A stretch of DNA of 64,000 bases from assembly GCA_965117025.1 (NCBI GenBank), contig OZ220746.1:2170001-2234000 (forward strand), read 5' to 3'. Both the position numbers and the translations under genes were made by a program. The notes beneath the pieces were generated by a model. The model did no database searches, was not told where the DNA came from, and saw only the letters and a program-made list of their open reading frames with translations. Positions 52,561 to 61,700 of this stretch are shown in pieces (the stretch's first letter is position 1; the number at the start of each line of letters is the position of its first letter). The DNA comes from VXPQ01 sp965117025. Lineage in GTDB: Bacteria > Bacteroidota > Rhodothermia > Rhodothermales > VXPQ01.

Positions 52561-53394
52561 TTATTGTGCGTATTCGACCGACGACGTATCCGGACCAGCG
52601 GCATTTTCGTCGTTTTCCTCCGGTGCAGCGACAGGATTGTTTTGTACGATCTCGCGGGCCAGGGCGATGTAGTTGCGCGCACCTGTGGACACCGCGTCGT
52701 AGAGCAACACGGGTTTCCCAAATCCGGGCGCCTCCGAAAGTCGCACGTTGCGCTGGACGATCGTTTTGAACACCTTTTCGCCGAAGTATTGCCGTACCTC
52801 GTTCACTACCTGGTTCGCCAGGCGGAGTCGGGTGTCGAACATCGTCAGCAGCACTCCTTCTATTTCGAGGGTCGGATTGAGGCGCCGCTGGACGATCCGG
52901 ATGGTATTCAGGAGTTGCCCCAGCCCCTCGAGGGCAAAGTATTCGGTTTGCAGAGGAATTACTACCGAGTCAGACGCTGTGAGTGCATTGACCGTGAGCA
53001 GGCCGAGAGAAGGCGGGCAGTCGATCACGATGAATGCGTAGTCCTGCCGGATGGTGTCGAAGGCTTGTTTGAGGCGGTACTCCCGCCTGGACAGGTCCGC
53101 GATCTCGATTTCCGCGCCGACCAGATTGATGTGGCTCGGCACGACATGGAGCGATGCAATCTCTGTCTTTTGTACGATAGTCCGGATTTCGACGTCGCCG
53201 ATAAGCACCTCGTAGATGGAATGACCGCGCGTTCCGTCCTGTATGCCGGTACCGGAGGTAGTGTTAGCCTGGGGGTCAATGTCCACAAGCAGGACGGAAT
53301 GCTCCATCGCTGCCAGCGATGCGGCGAGATTGATCGCCGTCGTTGTTTTGCCTACGCCGCCTTTCTGGTTCGCAACCGAAATAATTTTTCCCAT
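52561..53394 (-). CDS. parA: Chromosome partitioning ATPase ParA (Soj)
   Basis: 277 residues, deviant Walker A KGGVGKTTTAINLAASLA near residue 10, then DIDPQANTTSG, the switch region FIVIDCPPSLGLLTVNAL, and a C-terminal acidic tail of about 25 residues. The short N-terminus before the Walker box indicates the Soj/chromosomal type. parA precedes parB by 24 bases. The upstream region holds copy B of the dispersed repeat. Confidence 0.95.
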   Translation of the reverse strand: MGKIISVANQKGGVGKTTTAINLAASLAAMEHSVLLVDIDPQANTTSGTGIQDGTRGHSIYEVLIGDVEIRTIVQKTEIASLHVVPSHINLVGAEIEIADLSRREYRLKQAFDTIRQDYAFIVIDCPPSLGLLTVNALTASDSVVIPLQTEYFALEGLGQLLNTIRIVQRRLNPTLEIEGVLLTMFDTRLRLANQVVNEVRQYFGEKVFKTIVQRNVRLSEAPGFGKPVLLYDAVSTGARNYIALAREIVQNNPVAAPEENDENAAGPDTSSVEYAQ

Positions 53395-53502
53395 AAATAG
53401 CGGTCAGGGTCGTAGTGCCCGGGTAGAGATTCGTATCTTCGATATTCACTGGATCGTGCCGTGTTCCGGATCGACGAATGGTTTTATCTTTTCCGACGGC
53501 CC

Positions 53503-53650
53503 TAGGCCCCGCCCTTCGGGTTTCGCCGGGCAGGCGTCACTCTTCGTTGCTCGTCGCTCATTTGGAACCACCAAACTTCACTCCTCGCGCCTTGATTGAC
53601 GCCTGCCTGACGGAACAGAGCATCGTTGCATAGTGTCAACAGGGCCTCAG
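53503..53650 (+). repeat. Dispersed structured repeat, copy B
   Basis: Second copy of the element at 35203-35348, same orientation. The 70-base core 53534-53603 is identical. The outer stem is GGCAGGCGTCA (53529-53539) with TGACGCCTGCC (53597-53607), so the three outer pairs differ from copy A on both arms at once. The right end TAGTGTCAACAGGGCCT (53631-53647) has a perfect inverted copy just after rpiA. Confidence 0.8.
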
Positions 53651-53670
53651 AGACTTTTCAGGCAAACGAA

Positions 53671-54366
53671 GTGAATCGGGATCATGCAAAGCGCGCCGCG
53701 GGAGAATCTGCGGCTTTATGGGTGCGGAAAGGCATGCGTGTCGGTCTGGGCACGGGGACCACGATGGCGTACGCGCTGGATGCGTTAGGTCGTCGCGTGC
53801 GTGAAGAAGGGCTGTCTTTTTCAGGGGTCGCCACCTCGATAGCCACGGAGCGGATGGCTCGCCGGCTTGGCCTGCCGCTCGTTACACTTGCCGAGGCCGG
53901 TCGGCTGGATATCGCCATCGACGGTGCAGATGAAATTGATCCGCAGTGGTGCCTTATCAAGGGCGGCGGTGGAGCGCATACGCGCGAAAAGATTGTGGCG
54001 TCGCAAGCCGACCGTTTCGTGGTGCTGGTGGACGAATCCAAGGTTGTGCGTCGGCTCGGCTTCGCTTTTCCCGTACCTGTGGAAGTGGTGCCTCTTGCGG
54101 TGCATCCCGTCACGGAGGCGCTGAGACGTCTCGGAGCGGCGCCGAAACTACGCACCGATGAGGGCGGGATGCCCGTGTACACCGACCAGGATTTTCACAT
54201 TCTGGATGCATCCTTTGAGGGGGGTATCGAGAACCCCGAAGCGCTCGGACGGGCGATCAGGAACATACCGGGCGTTCTCGATCACGGAATCTTTGCAGGA
54301 TATGCTACCGATGTGCTCGTCGGAGACGAGGCCGGGGGTGTGCGTACGCTGGCGAAAAGCGCTTAG
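53671..54366 (+). CDS. rpiA: Ribose-5-phosphate isomerase A
   Basis: 231 residues from the GTG at 53671; a TTG at 53626 lies inside the repeat and gives an atypical N-terminus. It interconverts ribose-5-phosphate and ribulose-5-phosphate in the pentose phosphate pathway. Family motifs: RVGLGTGTTMAYALDALG, the catalytic Asp in DIAIDGADEID, the Lys region LIKGGGGAHTREKIVA, and DESKVV. The stop overlaps the right 17-bp inverted repeat. It converges on tonB with a shared terminator. Confidence 0.93.
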   Translation: MNRDHAKRAAGESAALWVRKGMRVGLGTGTTMAYALDALGRRVREEGLSFSGVATSIATERMARRLGLPLVTLAEAGRLDIAIDGADEIDPQWCLIKGGGGAHTREKIVASQADRFVVLVDESKVVRRLGFAFPVPVEVVPLAVHPVTEALRRLGAAPKLRTDEGGMPVYTDQDFHILDASFEGGIENPEALGRAIRNIPGVLDHGIFAGYATDVLVGDEAGGVRTLAKSA

Positions 54367-54381
54367 GGCCTGTTGACACTA
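54365..54381. repeat. Right arm of 17-bp perfect inverted repeat flanking rpiA
   Basis: AGGGCCTGTTGACACTA is the exact reverse complement of 53631-53647 (TAGTGTCAACAGGGCCT). The two arms enclose 717 bases containing rpiA, and the right arm begins inside the rpiA stop codon. They resemble insertion-sequence ends. Confidence 0.8.
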
Positions 54382-54399
54382 ATCAGCGTATCCTTATAA

Positions 54400-54440
54400 A
54401 AACAACGCCGCCCGGACGAAACATCCGGGCGGCGTTGTTT
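54400..54440. terminator. 17-bp perfect bidirectional terminator between rpiA and tonB
   Basis: Bases 54400-54416 and 54424-54440 form a perfect 17-bp stem (AACAACGCCGCCCGGA arm) with a 7-base CGAAACA loop. A/T-rich flanks on the left support termination of tonB. Immediately right, the 14-base unit TGCGCTTATTTCAG is tandemly duplicated (54442-54469), reaching into the tonB stop codon. Confidence 0.85.
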
Positions 54441-54460
54441 ATGCGCTTATTTCAGTGCGC

Positions 54461-55120
54461 TTATTTCAGCTTGAAGGTAATCGGCAGCGACATCCGCACC
54501 GGGACCGCTTTGCCGCGCTGCTTACCGGGCGTGAACTTGGCCTCGCTCACGACGCGGACGGCTTCCTCGTCGCAGCCGGCGCCAATGCCCCGGGAAACAA
54601 CCACGTCCCGTACGTTGCCCTGCTCATCGACGACGAACTGCAGAAATACGCGTCCTTCCACGCCGGCCTTGCGGGCGATTTCGGGGTATTTCACTTTGCT
54701 CTGGATAGAGCCCATACCTCCGATCAGTTCAGGCATCTGCTCCACAATTACGAAGATCTCAGGCTCGTCTTCCTCTTCCTCCGGTGGGGGCGGGGGTGGG
54801 GGAAGGGCAGCCGCAGGGGCGTTGAGGTCCAGCGAAGCGTCGAGATCGAGGATATCGTCCTCCAGGATTTCATCGTTCGGCACCTCTACGGGGACGGGCG
54901 GCTTCGGCGGCGGAGGGGGTTGTTCGATTTGCTCCGTTTGCTGGATTTCCTCCATCGTGATCTGCTCCTGTTCCGGAAGCACGATCTCGAAATCGCTCTT
55001 GTTGGACCAGTCGGCGCGGAAGGCAACGATAAGAATGCCCAGCGTGACGATCAGGCCCGCTTCCATATAAAGCGTGTATTTGTTCTTCAGGTTGAACTTC
55101 TCTTCCTTGTGCAAAGCCAT
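54461..55120 (-). CDS. tonB: Energy transducer TonB
   Basis: 219 residues: N-terminal membrane anchor (about 18-36), a periplasmic linker with Pro runs (EQPPPPPKPPVPVEVP and LPPPPPPPEEEEDEP), and a C-terminal TonB domain (GGMGSIQSKVKYPEIARKAGVEGRVFLQFVVDEQGNVRDVVVSRGIGAGCDEEAVRVVSEAKFTPGKQRGKAVPVRMSLPITFKLK, where the YPEIARKAGVEG motif is diagnostic). It transmits proton-motive force to outer-membrane receptors. ExbB and ExbD are not in the window. Confidence 0.92.
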   Translation of the reverse strand: MALHKEEKFNLKNKYTLYMEAGLIVTLGILIVAFRADWSNKSDFEIVLPEQEQITMEEIQQTEQIEQPPPPPKPPVPVEVPNDEILEDDILDLDASLDLNAPAAALPPPPPPPEEEEDEPEIFVIVEQMPELIGGMGSIQSKVKYPEIARKAGVEGRVFLQFVVDEQGNVRDVVVSRGIGAGCDEEAVRVVSEAKFTPGKQRGKAVPVRMSLPITFKLK

Positions 55121-55810
55121 GTCGCTGTCCCCGGATAGTTTGGGATACGGATCAGGATGTCGGAAAAATTATACCCTGCTGTCAAGCGCCCATACAGTGG
55201 TTTCAAGGGAGTTTGATGCATTTTCCGGTTGGAAATTCGCATACATCTGTATACATCCAACCCGCACACAAACCCTCGTTACCCCCTAACATACGTAAAA
55301 ACGCCCGGTTCCGTGAATTCGTATTCACGGCGCTTCGAGGAGCTTTTATGAAAATTTCGTACAGAACGGGCCGGATTCAATAATATCGCTGAAAATTATC
55401 GGAATGCGGAACAGAACGCTGGTTCCAAAGGCGGCCTGAAGAAGCGCTATAACCATCCGATCGGGGAACCCGCAGGTTTCTACCAGTTCCGAAAGCTCCG
55501 CATACACTCTTTCCAGTTCTCGTGTGCGGCGCAGGAGCGTTTGCGCTTGCCGGTAATGGCCGCCCGGACAGAAGCGAACCCACGGCTTGGCTCAGAAGGT
55601 CTGCCAGCGGGAACTCTTCGAGCGATATCTCCTGTCCATTGATGCGCCGACATCAGCGCTCTATGCACTTTATTCATAGAAGTTCATGGTAAAAACATGT
55701 TATAGACTATTTAATCATGCAATGCTCACTTGATTTTTGCTAAATATTGACGAAATTTTACACCATACAGCGATTTTCGGGTTTTCGGCCTTCTCCCGGC
55801 CGTCAGCAGA
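55121..55810. other. 690-base region between tonB and the Ig-repeat protein
   Basis: No intact gene. The minus strand at about 55340-55665 may hold a frame-disrupted remnant (separate entry). 55680-55760 is AT-rich and includes TTGACG at about 55748, but without a matching -10 at standard spacing. No terminator for the remnant was seen. Confidence 0.45.
55340..55665 (-). pseudogene. Possible frameshifted remnant of a small helical protein
   Basis: Reading the minus strand, one frame gives NGQEISLEEFPLADLLSQAV and continues to about 55560. The next frame then gives HYRQAQTLLRRTRELERVY and AELSELVETCGFPDRMVIAL down to a stop near 55340. Both halves look like amphipathic helices, whereas the rest of each frame does not. 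One indel would join them. I do not recognise the family, and chance cannot be excluded. Confidence 0.3.
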
Positions 55811-58744
55811 ATGATTCATTTCGCGGTTTGCCACAGATTCGGCGCGCCGGCTTCAGGTCCGGATGCAAAAACGCCTGGTTACACTCCAACCGGCCACATC
55901 GTCTTGGGTGTGTCTGCAGCCCGTCGCATGGCATGCATTCTTGCCGCCGCGCTACTGGCATGCGTATCCACGGCGCACGGCCAGGTCATTGAGGAAGACG
56001 GGTTTCCTATCAAGGGTGAAGGCGTCTTCGAGGAATCGTTCTCGTTGTCCTGCCCGCCTCGCCTTTATGCCCGGGCAGGCGAAACGGTTGCGTTTTCGTG
56101 CACTGCGACAGGCGTATCCGAGGAGGGCGTTCGCTACGAGTGGGAATCGCTCTCGGGCGAGGATCTTCGTCTCCTGAGCGATGCGCAGGCGTTGGCTCCC
56201 CTCTTCACCGCTTCCTTGCCGGCAGGTGCGGAATACGCATACCGGTTAACGGCGGCAGGACCCGGCGTTCATGCTGCCGCCTCGGTGACGGTCACGGTGG
56301 AGGGCGTTCCGGAGGAAAGGGTCAGGGCGCCGGGCTTGCAGGAAGAGTGTGACCTGCTTGCGATTCCTGACGAACCGGGCGAGCGCTGCGCGGAGGACAA
56401 GGGTCCGGTTCCTTTCGGGTTCGGTCCGGAGGAGGAGTTTCCTTATCCGGAGGCGCCCTATGCGCCGGATCGTCCCTTTGGGCCCGTCGACAGGGAGTCT
56501 CCTCCTCGTCTGGAATGTCCTGCGGCCATCTTTCTGGAGGAGCTCGAGACGGGTTCGATCGAATGTCATGCATGGGATACTTCGGGGGAGGAATATCTGG
56601 AATACATGTGGGAGCCGGCAGGCAGTACGACGCGGGACTATCTGGAGAATCCGCGATTGCTTCCCGAGGACAGCCCGACTCCATCGGTGATCGCTCCCGA
56701 GGCTCCGGCGCACGAGACGCTGGAGTCGTTTCATTCGGGAGAGGCGACGCTTCGTTACCGGTACCGTTTGACGGCGACCTCCCGCGCGACGGGTCTTTCG
56801 TCGCATGCGGAGGTGGAGGTGTACGTATCGAGCAGTCGTCCTGTCGTGTACTGTCCGCTGGAGGTCGTGGTGGAAGAGGGCGAGACGGTAGCGCTCGATT
56901 GCGAGGGGGCTGATCCGTTGTCGTTTCGTATGGACTACGACGAGGACGGCGCGTCGGTCCTATGGGAATGGGAAGGTCTTTGGGGCACGGACACGTCGCC
57001 TCTTGCCGCGACGGACCTGTCGTCCCCTTTGTTTACGGCGCCCGTTGGGAGCGCGGGCTCGGAGTACCATTACATAGCGAGCATGACGACGCGGGCTTCG
57101 GGCGTGCCGCGTACGGCAAGAAGAAAAGTGACGGTGATCGTCGGCGAAAGCGGGGAAGAAGCCGGCGTTGCGGAGTTGGAAATGCTCGCGCCAGCGCGCG
57201 GCGCCGGCGCTGCATCCAGTCTTCAGTTGGTCTGCCACAACGGCTTATGGCGTCCTTTATACGCTGTGTACTTCTATGGGAAGCTGGATACGGACGGCAA
57301 TTTTGTTTTGGACTGCGAGGCTTCGGGCGGTCCCGCCGGCGCTACGTATACGTATTCGTGGACAGGCAACGCGAATGGGCTCCGGCGTTTGAACTTCACG
57401 GATATCCAAAATCCCGAGTACGATGTAGTGAATCTGGCATATAGAACTAGATCTCAATACGTATACACCCTCCGGGTAACGGCAACCGACGGATCGACTA
57501 CCGCTGAGGCGACTGCAAGGGTTGTAGTATTAGTGACCGATGTAAATACTCTGACCTTCAGCTATGACCCTTCGATCGAAAGGGACGAGGGAGACCCCCC
57601 GTTTACTATGGACATCGTTCCGGTAGGAGATATCGACGATGCAGGTACGTACACCTGGCGCGGCAGCAGCGAGGCGTTAGGACTTTTGAGCGCCACGAAT
57701 ATCCGGAATCCCGAGTTCAGGACGCCGAAGAATGTGGACGGAGACAAGACCTACGTCTATAACGTCGATGGCAAACACAGTGGTTTTTCCGAGCTGACCT
57801 TAAATATTACCGTAACGGTGCACGATACGGATCCGCCGCCGCCTTCGATTTCCTGCACGGCCCCGGATCCGGTCTACGAGGGCGCGGCGGCGTTTACGCT
57901 GAACTGTTCGGCAGAGAACGTTCCGTCCGGCGCAACCTACAGCTGGACGGGTACGGCCGCCGCCATCGACCTGTTGACGGACGCGACCAGTGTTACCCCG
58001 ACATTCACGCCGCCGCCCAACGTGGATGCGGACACGGACTACGACTACACGGTGACGATGACGTCGGCAGGTTCCGATGTCGCCAGCGCCGGCGTGACGG
58101 TAACCGTGCTGAACAAGCCGGATATCGTGGTCGCTTGCGCCGGCAATCCCTACGAGGCGGATGAAGGTTCGGCCCTTACGCTGGATTGCGCGGCTTCGGG
58201 CGCGCCCGGGGCCCCTGCTCAATCTCAATATACGTGGTCCTGGTCTCCGACCGACAGGCTGACGAATCACGACAGCGGTACGCCGACGTTCGCTGTGCTG
58301 AACGATGTGGACAAGGATACGACCTGGACGTACACGGTAACGGCCGCGGCGCAGAATGCGGAGGATGGCTCGGCCTCCGTGACAGTGACGGTGATGGACA
58401 CGAGTCAGTCAAGTCCGCCTCCTTCCATCGCCTGCACGGCCCCGGACCCGGTGTACGAAGGCGCGGCGGCGTTTACGCTGAACTGTTCGGCAGAGAACGT
58501 TCCGTCCGGCGCAACCTACAGCTGGACGGGTACGGACATCGCCATCGACCTGTTGACGGACACGACCAGTGTTACCCCGACATTCACGCCGCCGCCCAAC
58601 GTGGATGCGGACACGGACTACGACTACACGGTGACGATGACGTCGGCAGGTTCCGATGTCGCCAGCGCCGGCGTGACGGTAACCGTGCTGAACAAGCCCG
58701 ATATCGTGGTCGCTTGCGCCGGCAATCTCCTACGAGGCGGATGA
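55811..58744 (+). CDS. Giant Ig-like repeat surface protein, N-terminal part (ends at frameshift)
   Basis: 977 residues in this frame. The signal peptide core is ACILAAALLACVSTAHGQ; start candidates are ATG 55811, GTG 55910 and ATG 55928, none with a clear ribosome-binding site. It carries several Ig/PKD-like modules of about 90-100 residues, each with a Cys pair and motifs such as VYEGAAAFTLNCSAE...GATYSWTG...VTPTFTPPP...TVTVL. The frame ends in GNLLRGG and stop at 58744, because relative to the earlier module (58147-58160) one T is inserted near 58729. Adhesion or cell-surface binding is inferred. It continues in another frame to the window end. Confidence 0.8.
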   Translation: MIHFAVCHRFGAPASGPDAKTPGYTPTGHIVLGVSAARRMACILAAALLACVSTAHGQVIEEDGFPIKGEGVFEESFSLSCPPRLYARAGETVAFSCTATGVSEEGVRYEWESLSGEDLRLLSDAQALAPLFTASLPAGAEYAYRLTAAGPGVHAAASVTVTVEGVPEERVRAPGLQEECDLLAIPDEPGERCAEDKGPVPFGFGPEEEFPYPEAPYAPDRPFGPVDRESPPRLECPAAIFLEELETGSIECHAWDTSGEEYLEYMWEPAGSTTRDYLENPRLLPEDSPTPSVIAPEAPAHETLESFHSGEATLRYRYRLTATSRATGLSSHAEVEVYVSSSRPVVYCPLEVVVEEGETVALDCEGADPLSFRMDYDEDGASVLWEWEGLWGTDTSPLAATDLSSPLFTAPVGSAGSEYHYIASMTTRASGVPRTARRKVTVIVGESGEEAGVAELEMLAPARGAGAASSLQLVCHNGLWRPLYAVYFYGKLDTDGNFVLDCEASGGPAGATYTYSWTGNANGLRRLNFTDIQNPEYDVVNLAYRTRSQYVYTLRVTATDGSTTAEATARVVVLVTDVNTLTFSYDPSIERDEGDPPFTMDIVPVGDIDDAGTYTWRGSSEALGLLSATNIRNPEFRTPKNVDGDKTYVYNVDGKHSGFSELTLNITVTVHDTDPPPPSISCTAPDPVYEGAAAFTLNCSAENVPSGATYSWTGTAAAIDLLTDATSVTPTFTPPPNVDADTDYDYTVTMTSAGSDVASAGVTVTVLNKPDIVVACAGNPYEADEGSALTLDCAASGAPGAPAQSQYTWSWSPTDRLTNHDSGTPTFAVLNDVDKDTTWTYTVTAAAQNAEDGSASVTVTVMDTSQSSPPPSIACTAPDPVYEGAAAFTLNCSAENVPSGATYSWTGTDIAIDLLTDTTSVTPTFTPPPNVDADTDYDYTVTMTSAGSDVASAGVTVTVLNKPDIVVACAGNLLRGG

Positions 58745-61700
58745 AGGCGCCGCCGACATTACGCTGAATTGTACGCCTTCGGGAGCGCCGGGGAGCAATC
58801 CTGCATATACGTGGTCCTGGTCTCCGACCGACAGGCTGACGAATCACGACAGCGGTACGCCGACGTTCGATGTGCCGGACGATGTGGACAAGGATACAAC
58901 CTGGACGTACACGGTAACGGCTACATCGGCGAATTCAGAAGACGGCTCGGCCTCCGTGACGGTGACGGTGAAGGACACGAGTCAGTCAAGTCCGCCTCCT
59001 TCCATCGCCTGCACGGCCCCGGCTCCGGTGTACGAAGGCGCGGCGGCGTTTACGCTGAACTGTTCGGCAGCAGAACGAGCCGTCGGCGCAACCTACAGCT
59101 GGACGGGTACGGACATCGCCGATCGGTTGACGGCGGGCAGGGACGGCCTCACTCCCGTGTTCGATGTACCGGACGATATTAACGAGCCGGGCGGAGCGGA
59201 CAAGGATTACGATTACACGGTGACGATGACGTCGGCAGGTTCCGCTGTCGCCAGCGCCGACGTGACCGTGACCGTGCTGGAGAAGCCGGATATAGTTTGC
59301 AGGAACTCACTTAGTGAAGTGTACTATTTTAACGAGGGCGATGGGCATGGTCGGCTGAGTGTGGACAATGGACCATTTCGCCACTGTACTTTCAGCGACG
59401 CTCCTGCGGGTTCCTCGTATTCGTTCAACTGGTCGTCGCGCACGTGGTGCCGTCCCTTTAATAATGCTTTGCGGCCGTACACCTGCGAGACTGGCGATCT
59501 TTCGCGTTTGAGTCCTACGAATGTCCGGATACCCCTGTACGACATTCCTCAAAGCGTTTCGCAGAATTCCGTGGAGGCCTATACGTTGACGGCGTCGGCG
59601 GAGAATGCCGACGACGGGTCGATTGAAGTTTATGTGGTTACGTACGATTTGCCGGATTTGCATCTTGCGTGCGCGTCTCCTGTCGAGGTCTACGAAGGCT
59701 CGGCGGATTTCGCGCTGGATTGTACGGCTTCGGGTGCTCCATTGCGTTCCTCGTACTCGTACGTCTGGACGGCGAGCGGCTCGACGCCCGACCTTTCTCT
59801 TTTGAGCGATACGAACGGCCCGACTCCGACGTTCGCCGTTCCGGCCAATGTGAACGCGGACGAGACGTACGAATACCGGCTTACGGTATCGGCAGGGTCG
59901 ACTCAGTATTTTGGTCAGCGTACCGCCAATCCGGACTCGGCGGACGTGACGGTAACGGTCCTGAACAAGCCTGCACTGAGCGTCGTGTGCGCGGATCCGG
60001 GTTCGGTCTACGAAGGCTCGCCGGACGTCGCGTTCGACTGCGCGGCGTCGGGCGCGCTGGGCTCCAGTCCCGTCTACTCGTACGCCTGGGCGCCGAGAGG
60101 CTCGACGACGGACGTGTCGCTGCTCAGCGACGCGGGCAGCCCGACTCCGACGTTCGCCGTTCCTTCCAGCGTAACTGCGAACGAGACGTACGAGTACACG
60201 CTTACGGCGAGCGCGGACAATGCGGAGGACGCCTCGGCGGACGTGACGGTGACGGTCCTGAACAAGCCTGCACTGAGCGTCGTGTGCGCGGATCCGGGTT
60301 CGGTCTACGAAGGCTCGCCGGACCTCGCGCTCGACTGTGTGGCGTCGGGCGCGCTGGGCTCCAGTCCCGTCTACTCGTACGTCTGGACGGCGAGCGGCTC
60401 GACGACGGACGTGTCGCTGCTCAGCGACACGAGCAGCCCGACTCCGGCGTTCGCCGTTCCTGCGAATGTGAACGCCAACGAGACGTACGAGTACACGCTT
60501 ACGGTAAGCGCGGACAATGCGGAGGACGCCTCGGCGGACATTACGGTGATCGTGCTCGACAAGGGCGCGCTTGCGGTGGCGTGCGCTTCACCTCCTCTGA
60601 TCTACGAGGGTTCTCCCGCCTTCGATCTGAACTGCACGGCGTCGGGCGCTCCGGGGACCAGTCCCGTCTACTCATATGCCTGGACGGCGAGCGGCTCGAC
60701 GACGGACCTGTCGCTGCTCAGCGATACGAGCAGCCCGACTCCGACGTTCGCCGTTCCTGCGAATGTGGCCGCCAACGAGACGTACGAGTACACGCTTACG
60801 GCGAGCGCGGACAATGCGGCGGACGCTTCGACGGACATTACGGTGACGGTGCTCGACAAGCCCACGCTGAGCGTGGCGTGCGCGGATCCGGGTTCGGTCT
60901 ACGAGGGGGCGGCGGATTTCGCTCTGGACTGTACGGCGTCGGGCGCTCCCCCGGGTTCGGTTTACGAATATGTATGGACGGCGAGCGGCTCGACGCCTGA
61001 CCTGTCGCTGCTCAGCGGTACGAGCGGCCCGACTCCGACGTTCTCCGTTCCTTCCTCGGTGAACGGCAGCGAGACGTACGAATACACGCTTACGGCGAGT
61101 GCGCAGAATGCGGAGGACGCTTCGGCGGACGTGACGGTGACGGTGCTCGACAAGGGTGCGCTGAGCGTCGCGTGCGCTTCTCCTCCTCTGGTCTACGAGG
61201 GTTCTCCCGCCTTCGATCTGAACTGCACGGCGTCGGGCGCTCCGGGGACCAGTCCCGTCTACTCATATGCCTGGACGGCGAGCGGCTCGACGACGGACCT
61301 GTCGCTGCTCAGCGATACGAGCAGCCCGACTCCGACGTTCGCCGTTCCTGCGAATGTGGCCGCCAACGAGACGTACGAGTACACGCTTACGGCGAGCGCG
61401 GACAATGCGGCGGACGCTTCGACGGACATTACGGTGACGGTGCTCGACAAGCCCACGCTGAGCGTGGCGTGCGCGGATCCGGGTTCGGTCTACGAGGGGG
61501 CGGCGGATTTCGCTCTGGACTGTACGGCGTCGGGCGCTCCCCCGGGTTCGGTTTACGAATATGTATGGACGGCGAGCGGCTCGACGCCTGACCTGTCGCT
61601 GCTCAGCGGTACGAGCGGCCCGACTCCGACGTTCTCCGTTCCTTCCTCGGTGAACGGCAGCGAGACGTACGAATACACGCTTACGGCGAGTGCGCAGAAT

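Noticed and set aside
59669..61000. Plus-strand frame of 443 codons rich in Arg/Gly/Asp
   Set aside because: Alternative frame of the Ig-like repeats. The regular Ig modules with Cys pairs are in the frame that stays open to the window end.
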